From NCBI GenBank assembly GCA_000333855.2, contig CM007326.1:329913-364316 (forward strand): DNA of 34,404 bases. Direction: 5' to 3'. Origin of the DNA: Endotrypanum monterogeii (Eukaryota > Euglenozoa > Kinetoplastea > Trypanosomatida > Trypanosomatidae). The position numbers were made by a program, and so were the translations under genes. Below, one piece after another: positions 1 through 10,800 of this stretch (positions within the stretch are counted from its first letter, which is position 1; every line of letters starts with the position of its first letter). The notes under the pieces were generated by a model. The model saw only the letters and a program-made list of their open reading frames with translations, did not search any database and was not told the origin of the DNA.

Positions 1-34
1 TTCCGTAGTAAGTACTGTAGTACGTATATAGTAC

Positions 35-58
35 TATATATATATATATATATATATA
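35..58. repeat. (TA)n microsatellite
   Basis: An uninterrupted run of about 12 TA units near the left edge of the window. Similar runs occur in most other intergenic regions here. Confidence 0.9.
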
Positions 59-514
59 ATTATTTAAATTTGTGAGGCGGTATTGATGTAGAAAAAAAAA
101 AACAATTGGCCCAGCCAACACATGTTCACACTATCCAACTTTTGCCTCTCTGATCCGCCTCTCCTCCTCTGTCTCTCTTCCCCCCTTTTTTCTCTTTCCT
201 GGCAGCCTTTAAGAGGTTCTCTGCACCCGACAGATAATGTATGCCTTTGCTCGAGAGGTGGGCGGGAGCCTCAATGCTAGTGGAGTGCGCCTTTGTGGAA
301 GTGTGTCTGTCTGTGTGTGTGTGGGGGGGGTGAGGGATGGCGGACGTCTGGCTGGCTGGCCCTATTTTAGCTGATTTGTGAGGGTGAAAAAATCACCACC
401 ACGACCCGAGCACACAAAACCAAGGTCCATTTTCAAAGCCGCACACGGTGCTGGTTGGTGTTGCAGCCGTCGGCGCACCGATGTACATATTTCTGTTCCA
501 CGAGGTCCCTAAAG

Positions 515-564
515 AAAAATGTTTTTTTTTTAATTTTTACATTTCCCTCAAAAAAAACATTTTT
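515..564. repeat. AT-rich inverted repeat (possible hairpin)
   Basis: A left arm at 515-529 (A5-TG-T8) is the exact reverse complement of a right arm at 550-564 (A8-CA-T5), separated by 20 bases. In RNA this could form a 15-base-pair, mostly A-U hairpin. Both arms are dominated by homopolymers, so chance is a real explanation. Confidence 0.5.
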
Positions 565-864
565 TTTCCGTTTTGTGTGTGTTTTGTGTATCTTCCCACA
601 TGTTAAACAACCAAAATCAAACTGTTGATACTGTACAGTGTTGTACGTGTAGGCGAGATGCCGGTGTCTGACCACTTTGCGCCCTTCCGTCACCTCCTTC
701 CCTATGTGCATCACAATCAACCCAGGTGGAGATACATGATGGGCACAATTCACGTGATTTGGTGGAGCGTTTTTTTCTTTAAATTACTTATATTGGGCAT
801 GCTTACATTTCACGAATACTCAGACATAGAAAAAAAAAAGACAGGAGTAGCGCACGTAGAGGAG

Positions 865-867
<3 letters not shown>

Positions 868-896
<29 letters not shown>
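868..896. repeat. (TA)n microsatellite
   Basis: About 14 TA units, followed by a short GT run. It is intergenic and about 960 bases before the first gene. Confidence 0.9.
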
Positions 897-899
<3 letters not shown>

Positions 900-1160
900 G
901 TGTGTATGTTAAATGCTGACTTCAGGTAAATCACATCATTTCACTTCTCCCCCTCCTCCCCTAGGGTCTTTACCTGTCCCACCTTATGCCGTCACCCTCA
1001 TTCTCTTCCCCTTCTTTCCTACTTCCCCCCCCCCCGCTGATTAGAGAGCAGCAACAACAGAAACAACAGTATATCATCACCACCAACACCTCCAACTCCG
1101 GCTCGGACATCATTGCGCCAACTTTTGTAGTTTTCTTCTGTTTCGTCCCTCGACTACCAT

Positions 1161-1191
1161 TCCCCCCCCCCCCCTCTCTCCCTCCTCCCAG
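1161..1191 (+). promoter_or_regulatory. Candidate distal spliced-leader acceptor for the first gene
   Basis: A 29-base almost pure C/T tract at 1161-1189 is followed at once by AG at 1190-1191. This is the strongest trans-splicing signal upstream of the first gene. Its use would give a leader of about 665 bases containing several upstream ATGs, including those at 1322, 1573 and 1662, so a more proximal acceptor may be preferred. It could instead reflect a small unannotated transcript. Confidence 0.45.
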
Positions 1192-1729
1192 AGGCATCAC
1201 AACCAGAAGGATCTTCAACGTACGGCAGACGTTCCCCCCAATCGGTTGAGGTTAGAGGCGCCACGCCTGCGAGAGTATCTGCGAAGAGGGAGAGGAGGTG
1301 AAACACAACCACCACGTCGATGTGCACATAGCGTGCTGACACCCGCCCGGCAGCCTTCGCGTCACCCGTGCTGCATCCATCAAAGCTGTGAGGGGGTGCG
1401 TGGAAGGGGGTGGCAACAGTTGATCACTGATAGCGTCTCGTGGTTCAGTCCCCGAGGTGGGAAAAAGGTGGGAGACGAGCAGCAGCAACAGCAGCAGCCG
1501 ACGTTTGAGGTTCATCTATTTATTTACAGTGTTTTTCCATCTTCTACTCTCCGTCTCTATCCATAAATATATATGAATATAAAAGTTGTAAAAAATATAT
1601 ATTTTGTATTTCCGTATTCGTCCTCACACGTGAGAGTTCTTCCCAGCGCTCGTGGTTGCGTATGTCATCTCTGTTTTCACCGGTTTTCCATCAAGCCACA
1701 CGTATATTTCACAGCCTCTGTTGACGTTG

Positions 1730-1748
1730 CCGTCCGCTTTCTCTGGAG
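1730..1748 (+). promoter_or_regulatory. Candidate proximal spliced-leader acceptor for the first gene
   Basis: A pyrimidine-rich stretch at 1730-1744 is followed by AG at 1747-1748. Its use would give a leader of about 107 bases with no ATG before 1856. The tract is weaker than the one at 1161-1189. Confidence 0.4.
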
Positions 1749-1855
1749 GCGTCTTGATTAATTGTTTGTTATCGTGTGTGTGTGCCTGCGTGTGTGTTGG
1801 GCGAGAAGAAAAGGAAAAACAACAACAACAAAAAAAAAACGCCAGCGGTTTTGCA

Positions 1856-4800
1856 ATGCAGCGAAGTGTTCTCCATCGAGACGGCGGCGCTCCGTGCTCG
1901 TCGGCAATGCAGTGTGTGCTTCGCGGTGCCTCATTGGTTTCCTCCGAGGGGTGGGCGTTGCAACGGGGGGACACCATGACACCAATGCACTCATTTACGT
2001 GTGGTGGAGGCCGATGTGCTTTGTCAGTGCAACCAGTGCTACGCCAAGGATTCCATGCTCGGTGTCTACAGACTTTGAAGCTTAAGAGGGACTCGTTTCT
2101 CTCGACGCAGCGGTGTCTGATGCATAAAATATCGTCTCCGGCGGCTTTTGTCGAGTCCGCGCCGCAGAGCCCTAGCAGCGGTGACGGCTTGTTTTCTGAC
2201 CAGCGTACATCCACCACAGCCACGACAGAGGTCACCGCGCCTAAGCGCTCAGCCTTTCGCCATCGACGGGCAAAGCGTGCGGCAGCGAGCACCGAGACGA
2301 CTGTCGCCACCGCTGAGCATGTGGCGGACAAAGCGGCGGATGTGCGGGATATGTACCCGCGTCCAGGTCGCAGGGGGGACTCTCGTCATTCGCATCCGTC
2401 TCCGTATTCTACTGCATCCCTGCAGAGGTCGCCCCAACAACCCAGGCGGGAAGAGGAAGGCGTGCTGAGCAGAGACTTGGACCTCATACAGGCCGCTCGC
2501 CTTCCTGCACCGCCAACCCGGGAAAATGCCACACCGGAGTCTATCTGCAGCTACTTGCTTACCCTTCGTCGTGCAGTCGCCATGAACCGCACTGGGACCT
2601 CCCGTGTGTCCTTGACGCGTCGGGCTGCCGCGGTGTTCATGCGGCAGATTTTGCCGTCGCTGATGACCATGCCACCAATCCCAAAGGCTGACATGCTCAT
2701 TGGGGCACCGTCGACAGCAGTCGCTGCTGCAGCCGCGTCGCCGACCAACACGCCTGATGACAACACCGTGGACACCATGCATGATGCGAAGCTGAGAGGA
2801 GACAATCCCGGCTCTGACTACGCGTACAAGGGCTGCGGTGTGGCGGCGTTCACCCATCCATCCTTCCCACCCCGACCCCCACCGCGAGGCTCGCACCACA
2901 AGAAGTCTGAAGTCTCTTCCATGACTCAAGAGGTACCGTTGCGGTGCCATGGCTGGGGAAAGGGAAGTGTGTCATGGACAGAGGCCCTCGCGGAAGCAGT
3001 GCTATTGTTGTGTAACAAGATTGATATCGATATTCGCTATCTGTGGGCGGCACGAGCTGCGCTGCTGTATCTCGTAGCTGAGGAGGAGAACGGTTACACT
3101 CACTCGTTACAGCAACGGCTCGCTTCCTCACCCAGCAGCTTCAGCGGCCTGACACGCACCCCAGCAAGTGCCCTTAAGGATAAGGCACAGTTGGCGCTCG
3201 CGCTGATGCGCACCTTGGAGAACAGTCGTCGTCAAAGTCGCTTGATGCGCGAGGTGCTGCGGCCCGTGTCACTGCGGCTCTCCCTGAAAGCCCGCGAGAG
3301 ACGGTCTGGCATGACGCCGTCTGACGGAAGTGGTCTCAGTGGTGGTGGCGGTGATGGGGGCTACTTTTCTATCTCGACAGCGCGCACTGTGCAGTCGAGT
3401 CGTGATACTTGTTCAGGTGATGTCGTGGGTGAGAGCGGGAGGATGTCCACAGACACGCCGAGTTCCCAACACGCCGCTCCAGTGTCGGTGCCCCCGCAGG
3501 AGGGTTCGTTTGTGAATATTGAGCGCTACCTGGCCCAGGGGCTCTTACCCCTCCTCTACGGTGAGTTCATTCACTTCTGCCGTGCCGTTGAGCAGGGGCA
3601 CGATCGTCACTGGTGTGCTACTTCCCCGATTGCTGCAGAGGCAGCCGCAACGGCCCCGGACACAGCGACAGCAGCAGCGTCTGCGTCTCAAAGATCCCAG
3701 CAAGTTCAGGGCCTAGGAGAAGCGGCCAGACGCCCCTGCGTGCTTACTATCTCGCGCTCGGACATGGAGACGTTCTCGCTGCTCGCAGCCGTGCTGCACC
3801 GAGCGATTGGTCTGCACAGCGTCGTGCGCAGCGGTGATGATATTCACTTCGACTTGGAGAACAACGTGGATGCTTACGTGGCTGCGACATCAGGGTCATC
3901 GATGAACACGAGCGACTTGGGCAGCGGCGCCGAGACATCGGCCGAGCTTTCCCAACGCAAGCACGAGCCTTTGAAGGAGGTACAGACTACTACTGCCCCT
4001 GTGAGCACGCGGCTGCGTCCGAGGAGGCCGCCGAGTCAGCCGGCAGTACCTCTGCGCGCATTCCGACTCACTATCGACGCCATTGCCACGCAGCTCGATG
4101 CGATGGGTGGGCCCCGCACCGGTGCTCAGGAGCTGGTCTGGTCTCAGAGCTTGTCTCGAAGCGTGCGGGAGGCCTTCGCTGTGCAAATTGATTTGCCCCC
4201 GCCGTTTGTGCCACCGCACGCTGCGGCCGCTGCGGGTGATTTGTGCGCAGGCGGTGAAAGCGGCGGCGGCGGCGGCGGCGGCAGCGGTGGCCAGCTTCCT
4301 GATGCATCGCCATCGTCGATATCGCGGTTTGGTGGTGTCGCGGCCTGCTCGGCGCGAACTTCGCGTGCCTGTGCGTCGGATCAGGGGAAGGCTTACGAGG
4401 ATGCGCCTGGCGTGTTGATGGCGGGCGGCGAATCGCCACACCAGGGGAAGGGGCTGGAATCAACGCCGTCACTCGCTATTCGCTTTGGCAACTTTAATGT
4501 CGACGTATTTTTGCCCATACTGAACTTTTGTCTCCACGACCGATCCTTTCATCTCTTCCTGACGACTTCCCACTCCTCCGATGCTCCTGCTGCGACAAGG
4601 TGTAACCCAGGCGGCAATCCTGTGTCCGCTAGCTCGACGACTCTGACGGGGCACCGTCCATCCGTTGAGACGGATGTGGGTGCGCTCGCTGCCGCTGTAT
4701 CAAACCTCCTCCTCCTCAGTGTGTATTGGGCGCCGCTCTGCCGGACCTACCAGCTGCCAGTGGTGCTCTCCCTCTTTGTGCGTGCGACGACGGTTGAACC

Positions 4801-7800
4801 GGCGCACACAGTCGCAGAGAGACCCGCGTCGAGTGCACCTCGGGTAGCCAGTCCGGCCGCTCCCCATTCCGCACCTGCCGCAATTCTTTCCGGTGCAGAG
4901 GAGGCTGCTGGTGTGGCCCCACTGGTCCCACTAGATGCGGAGCTGGTTCGGCAGATTCAAAAAATACTGTTGCCCCTGAGTGACGATCTCACGTCCTCAT
5001 CCTCGCCGTATGTGCAGCAGCTCCGTCGACTTCTTTTCTCCAGCGGTCGCTACCTTGAGAGAACAAACTTCGGTCTTTTCTCATCTATAACGATCTCTCT
5101 CGATCGAGTTCTCTCGCAGTGGCCACTGCGCCCACCCACCGCCTCGGTGCATACCCTAGGCATGGGCACGACGGCCGGGGGCGGTTGTGCGAGCATCAAC
5201 GCCAGGGGCGGCGGCGAATACTCTTCTCCCAGCGTGACGATGCTCCCGTGGAACGCTGCGGGGATGTCATCTGCCGCAGCGTCTGCGGGCGACCTTTCTG
5301 TTGCTCTTAGGCCGTCGGAGAGAGAGCCGACCGCTGCTTTTCGAGCACCTCCGGCGGCGGCAATGGCGACGTTGCATCTCTTTGCGGCTGTGTTAGATGA
5401 GTTTTGGGCCCGGATGCGCGGGCGCACCATTTGGCAGTCCATCTCACGACGAGGGAGGTCACACTACACGAATGCCTCAAATGTGAGCGGAGTCGGTGGC
5501 GGTCAAGCGATCTTCATAGGGTATGGGCCGCACACCTCTACGCATTCCCAGCTTCGGGTAACAGTGCCCAATGTAGCCATCGGCGTGGGGGATGCAGCAT
5601 CGCCGGCAACAGTACGTGCGACGCTGCTTGCCCCCTCCTACGTACTGCGTCAAATGGGACTGCGCGTTGCAGCCGCCGAGCGCACGGGCACGCCCGACGA
5701 ATTTCTCAAGGTGTACCAGACGAGCGAGCGTGTGGAGTCTTTTATGGCGGTACCCAACATTGTTGGCGCCGCCACAGCGGCGCGTCCCCTCATTGACGAA
5801 TATTTGAAGGGAGATTTTATGTGGGGTGCGGTGCCGAACAGTGCCTTGGTGCCGCTTATCACCGCCCTCGTCGAGTTGGAGATTGCCAGCATGACAGTGC
5901 CGGAGTTCTTGATGCGGACGGGTAGCTTGGAGGGCATCGCCGACCGCAAAGGGGGTCCGCTCTCCAGTTCGAGACTTCAAGGGCGCTTCACCGAGTGCTT
6001 GCAACCCAAGACGATAATGGGGTTGAAGGCACGTATTGAGCCTCACGAGCTGCGGCTCCTGACGGCAGACGGCGCGGACGTGCGTGCCTTGTATGAGAGC
6101 GGTGGCCAAGACCTACCGGGCATGTTGGCCAAAGATGCCTCTCACCCCGAGGGCACCACCTCGCTTCTCAACCTGACGCTGCGTCGCGTCGGTAAGGATG
6201 GCTGTGTGCTGGACTCGGCACCGTCGTCTTCAGGGGGGATGCCGAGTGCTGCTTGCCAGCACGCCGGTGGGGGTGGCGATACCGCTTCCTCGCCCGCCTC
6301 CCGGCTCTCGTCTTCTCGGAGGATAGGTGAGAATCTGACAACAACACGCTTCCCCAGCCCTCCGGTATGCTACAGCGTTGAATCCGCCACGGTCATGCTG
6401 TGGGAGCCAGCGTACTCACGCTCATGCGATGAGAAGGCGCGGATACCACGGAAGGCCCTCGTACCCCTACTGCGATCGGTGACGCTTCTGGCGGAAGCGG
6501 AGCGCCGGCTTAATGATGTGGCGCCGCCAGACAGCAGCACCAGTCACCGAGAGGGCGATTCTATTTCCCTTCGAGGCGTGGACTTTATCCTGCGCGTGGC
6601 CTATCGACTGTTATTTGACCCCACCGATGGGACGCCAGCGATGAGGACGCCCGGCGCCGGGGTGCCGCTGGAGGCTCTTGTCACCCTCTACATGGGTCTC
6701 ACCAGCCTGTGTAAGGATCGACTGACTTCGTCCAGTATGAAAGCATCTGGGGTACACACCGCCTCGCAGCAGCCGTGCAAGGGTTTCCCCTCTTCGACCA
6801 GAAAGGATCCGCGGGAGGGGTCGGTGGGGGACTCGTCTACTGTTCCCCTCTTTGTGTTGCTGGGTGTGGACTGCTGTTTGGCCCACTGCGAAGCGGCTCT
6901 GCGAGCACAGCTGATGGGTATTGCGTGCGATACCTTGAAAGGTGACGCCGTCGATTCTGCGAGCGCGATTTCGTATCAGGTCACCTCTGATTTTCGTGTT
7001 TTGCTACAGCTGGCGGTCTTGGCCGAGGAACTCCTGCCGTGCCGACTGACTGGCGGTCCCCCGACAACGGCCGGGGCGAGTGTATCGACTAGCGAGTTGC
7101 TTCATCGTCAGCTTTTTCGCGAGCTGGAGGCGAGTCTACGTGTGGCGACGTTGCAGCAGATTGCCGGGGAGGTGTCCAAACTCTTGTGGTGGGTTACACG
7201 ACGCGCAAGCACGGAGGCGATGGGGGATGGTGCATCAAATTCACAGTCTGTGACCTCGTGGGTGGAGACGCTGTTGCTGCGGGAAATCGAAGAAAAGCGA
7301 CTTCCAGTGGCCGGCAGGGACCCCACGAGCACCTCGCGCTTGAGTGCAGGTCGCACCAGCTTCCAACTTTTTGAGTGGACTCTGTTGCCCTTCTACACGA
7401 AGTTAGATACAGTGCCGCACGATCTGGGGGTCGCTACTTGTGTAGAGGATACAACTGCAGCGACACCGGTGTCGCCGCTGTCGGCACCTATGCTGGACGA
7501 CTTCACGTCTCTGGAGGATGATCACATTGACTTTGCGACCGGACTCTCTCCACCCACGTGGTGTCGGCAGTCAACCTCACATGAGCTCACTAACAGTGCG
7601 CAATCGAAGACCACTGTACATAAGTCAACAGCCGGGAGCGACGCCGGCGCACCGCCGCTCTCAGCAAAGTATCAATCCGCAGTGCGGCACACAGCGACGC
7701 TGGAGGTTGCCCTTCACGCCCTGCCTGCTCAGTGCGACTCGTTTCATGTCTTTCTCCATGTCGTACGACAGTTGTTCCTGTCGCATCCTATTCTTCTTTC

Positions 7801-10800
7801 GACCGCTCCAGATGCTGCTCTGTACTATGAGTTGCGCACTGTCGGATCTGGGGCTGCTGAGCGTGGAAGGCACACGTTTTCGGATCCGTCTGCTTCGACA
7901 GGCTCGCGTATGGAGATGGCAGCGGTGGGGCGTCGGGCGTGGGCAGCGCTTCCAGCGCAGCGAACAGATTTGTCTCAAGACTTGCGGCAGCGCTACGTGG
8001 ATGCCCTGTTTCGCCTGTTCAAACGACTTGTGTATCACCAGAGCTGCACTGCCGAGGAGCTTGTGGAGCTGCTTCACTTGCTTTGGCTGGCTGACCCGCA
8101 CGCTTCCTCCATTGCCACCTCGACTCCCTCGTCGACAGCTGCACCGACTTCTCAGTGGCCGAGCCTTTATGTACGCTGCAGCGCCTTCGTCAAGGAGTCA
8201 CTGGCGGAGTTGGATGCCGCTGCTGCCGCTGCTTCCACCTCTGTGCAAGATGGGTGCGCTGGCTTTGCGGACGACAGCAACGCCATCCCGTCATCGTCGC
8301 TGCGCCAAAATGCCCCGGACGTGATTCAGACCGTGTACCGTGTTGTGCACTACGGCCTGAGCAAGAGTATTGCGTTCAAGTCGCGAGAGATGCACTGGTT
8401 CTCCGTTAACGCGGCGGCTCTGCACCCACGATCGGTGGTATTGTTCCTGCAGTGCCTCAATACAGCGCGGAGGCTGCAGGAGAGCCATCGGCAGCGGGTC
8501 TCCTCGTCGACCTTATCATCAGTGTCGCGGTCACAGCAACAGCAGCGGCGACATCGGGACCCCCGCGCACATCACACACTCAGCCGAACCCACAAGAGCG
8601 CGCTCGAGTTGTTCACGCCCTTCGTTGTGTACGCCTCCATCACTGGCGAGGCGATTTGCGGCGTAGAAAAGATTCGATACATACCACTCGTGTTAGAGGC
8701 GTTGAGCGAGATGGACCCGCAGATGGTGCTCATCGTCATCCAGGCGGTGTTTTCTGGATCAGTGTGGTCTGGTGACACCGTCAAAGGTCAGGGCAGCAGT
8801 GCTCGGGGTAACTCACGTGAGCGGGGTAGCCCATCCAGCATGCTCTACTACCATAAAGTCCTTGCAGGCTCGCGTGTGGGCCTCGGCTCCATCCGGTTGC
8901 TCGAGAACGGCCACTTCCATTCCACCCGCACGTCCTTCAGTGGAAGCGCCCAGGAGCGGCAACAGCTTGTCGACACCATCTCAGCAACCATGTCCGCTCT
9001 GTTGATGGTCGCAAGCCACACACAGGCGTCGTCGACGGTGTGGGACTCGACCGGTGGAGGTGGGGGCGGGGTCGATGGGACCAGTTCGCCGAGGGCCACC
9101 GACTCCACCCCGCAGCGAGCTCCGTCATTGTCCATTGGCAGAGCACATCATCATGCGCTCATTTTTCTTCGCAATTCACTGCTCGAGCTGATATCGGTGG
9201 CACGTACACACCGGCCACTGCAGCGCGTATCCGAGTACACTTTGCTTCAAGTCATGCAGCTGGCAGTGGTTCGGGAGAGCCCGCGTCTTCTTCGGCTGCT
9301 GGAGTGGATGTTTTTATCTCTTCTTGTTCCCTCCCCCCAGAGGGTCGAGAGAGGCGGCAGCCCTGCTGCCAGGAGCCGACCCCACCGTGGCGGGTTCGAG
9401 GTCGCCACCACTGGAACGGTGACCGTCTCGGCGCTTCCCACCTCGACGACAGACTTTTCGGGTTGCAGCAGTGGCAGTGGCAAGGTCTATACGATGTGTG
9501 GTATCGTCATGAACAAGGACAACATTGACAAAATACGCGTCCCGGCCACGCGTGAGGCTTTTTTGCTGCTTCGTCTCCTGCCGCTGCAGTCCTGGCGCTC
9601 CTTGCTTCAGCGTGATGTCGCGTGGCCCAGGTACCGAGGGTACGTGCTTCACGGAATAAGTAGGCGTTCGCAGTCAACAGCGGGGGCTGCGAAGGGGAAG
9701 CGACACACAGAAAAGGTCTCACGAGATCCTGTGGCTGAGAGGTGGAATGAGATTCGTGGGTCTCTGGTTTCTATCCTCCTTTCCCTGGACTTGGAGTCGG
9801 TTGTGTGTCTCGCGGAGGAGGCCATGGGGCCCATGGCGTCGTTAGTCGTGACGACAGAGCTGCTGCGCACGATTGCACGGCGACGTGCCTTCCTGGACAA
9901 CAGCCCTTCGACTTCCGAAAAGGCTCTGGTGGGGGTGAAGCGCGCCGTACACGTCGTGGACGAAACACCGTCACTCACAAAAGATTCACATCCTGTGATG
10001 GCTCACGGAGTGCCATTGGGCATCGCCGCATCGTGCTGCACAAGGGACGGCGCGTTGCACCCCGAAGTGTGGACATCGTATGAGGTGTTGCGACGGTACG
10101 CCTCTCGCGGGTCCGTGCTGCGTGACGAGGCGGTACAACCGTGGCTGAAGGCTGCGTGCGATGTGATTGATCAGTTGGCAAGCACCCAGCACACCGACTT
10201 TGTGGCGGTGCTTGAGCGAGAGGCTGCGTGGCAGCGGCGCGTGACAGAGGCATCCACGTATCGCGGGGCGGCAAGAGAGGAGGTGCCGCTTGGCACATCG
10301 CATCAGACCGCAGTGGAGATGATCAAGGCGGCGAGAGCGGCAGCACAGTCTGCGAAGCGCGGGGCTACAGAGTCCACGGCGCCAATGTTTGACCTCGGTG
10401 AGGATGGCGTGCCAGAAGTGAGTATCGTTGACGTTGGCGATAGCGAGGACGTGTCTGCTTCTCTTGGCGTTCGCCCTGATGTAGTGGGGGGCCGGGGTGA
10501 AGGGATCGCCGTGCGCGGCAGTGGGCACCGTGTCGGCAGGCGTGAAGACCGTGAGGCGGCACCGACGATTTTAGGTACTACAACAACGGATGCGGTAGAC
10601 GACAATACAGAAAAATTGTCGTCGGAGTTGGACACGTTGGCAACGCGACCGTTTGTGCTTGACTGGCATCCCATTGTTGAGTTCCTTTGCGTGTTGCGTC
10701 AGGTGGATCCGGCGATCTCGCTGCGTCAAGTGCGCCTGGAGTGCTGGATGCGGCAGCCAGAGCTAGCGACCGACGCACCGTTGACGGCGCGACTGCTACC

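Larger units (their letters stand above)
1..1855. other. Non-coding region before the first gene (upstream 3' UTR plus 5' leader)
   Basis: No convincing gene is visible on either strand. Open frames here are short, often begin at TTG or GTG, and run through simple repeats. The stretch holds two (TA)n tracts, a (GT)n-G8 tract near 311-330, a 15-base inverted repeat at 515-564, and several polypyrimidine-AG signals (AG at 963-964, 1190-1191, 1713-1714 and 1747-1748). By analogy with trypanosomatid gene clusters, the left part is probably the 3' UTR of a gene outside the window and the right part the 5' leader of the next gene. The boundary cannot be placed from sequence. Confidence 0.7.

Noticed and set aside
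625..912. 95-residue open frame in the left non-coding region
   Set aside because: It ends in Tyr-Ile and Cys-Val residues that come only from TA and GT repeats.
1246..1566. 106-residue open frame before the first giant gene
   Set aside because: It begins at TTG, lies in a region with several acceptor signals, and has no recognisable features; the Gln run reflects a CAG/CAA repeat in untranslated sequence.
1652..1855. 68-residue N-terminal extension of the first giant protein
   Set aside because: It begins at GTG with no in-frame ATG, reads through GT and A-rich repeats, and may be removed by trans-splicing at 1748.
1624..2331. 235-residue open frame on the - strand
   Set aside because: It overlaps the start of the first giant gene and is explained as a shadow of GC-rich coding sequence; no gene elsewhere in the window lies on the - strand.
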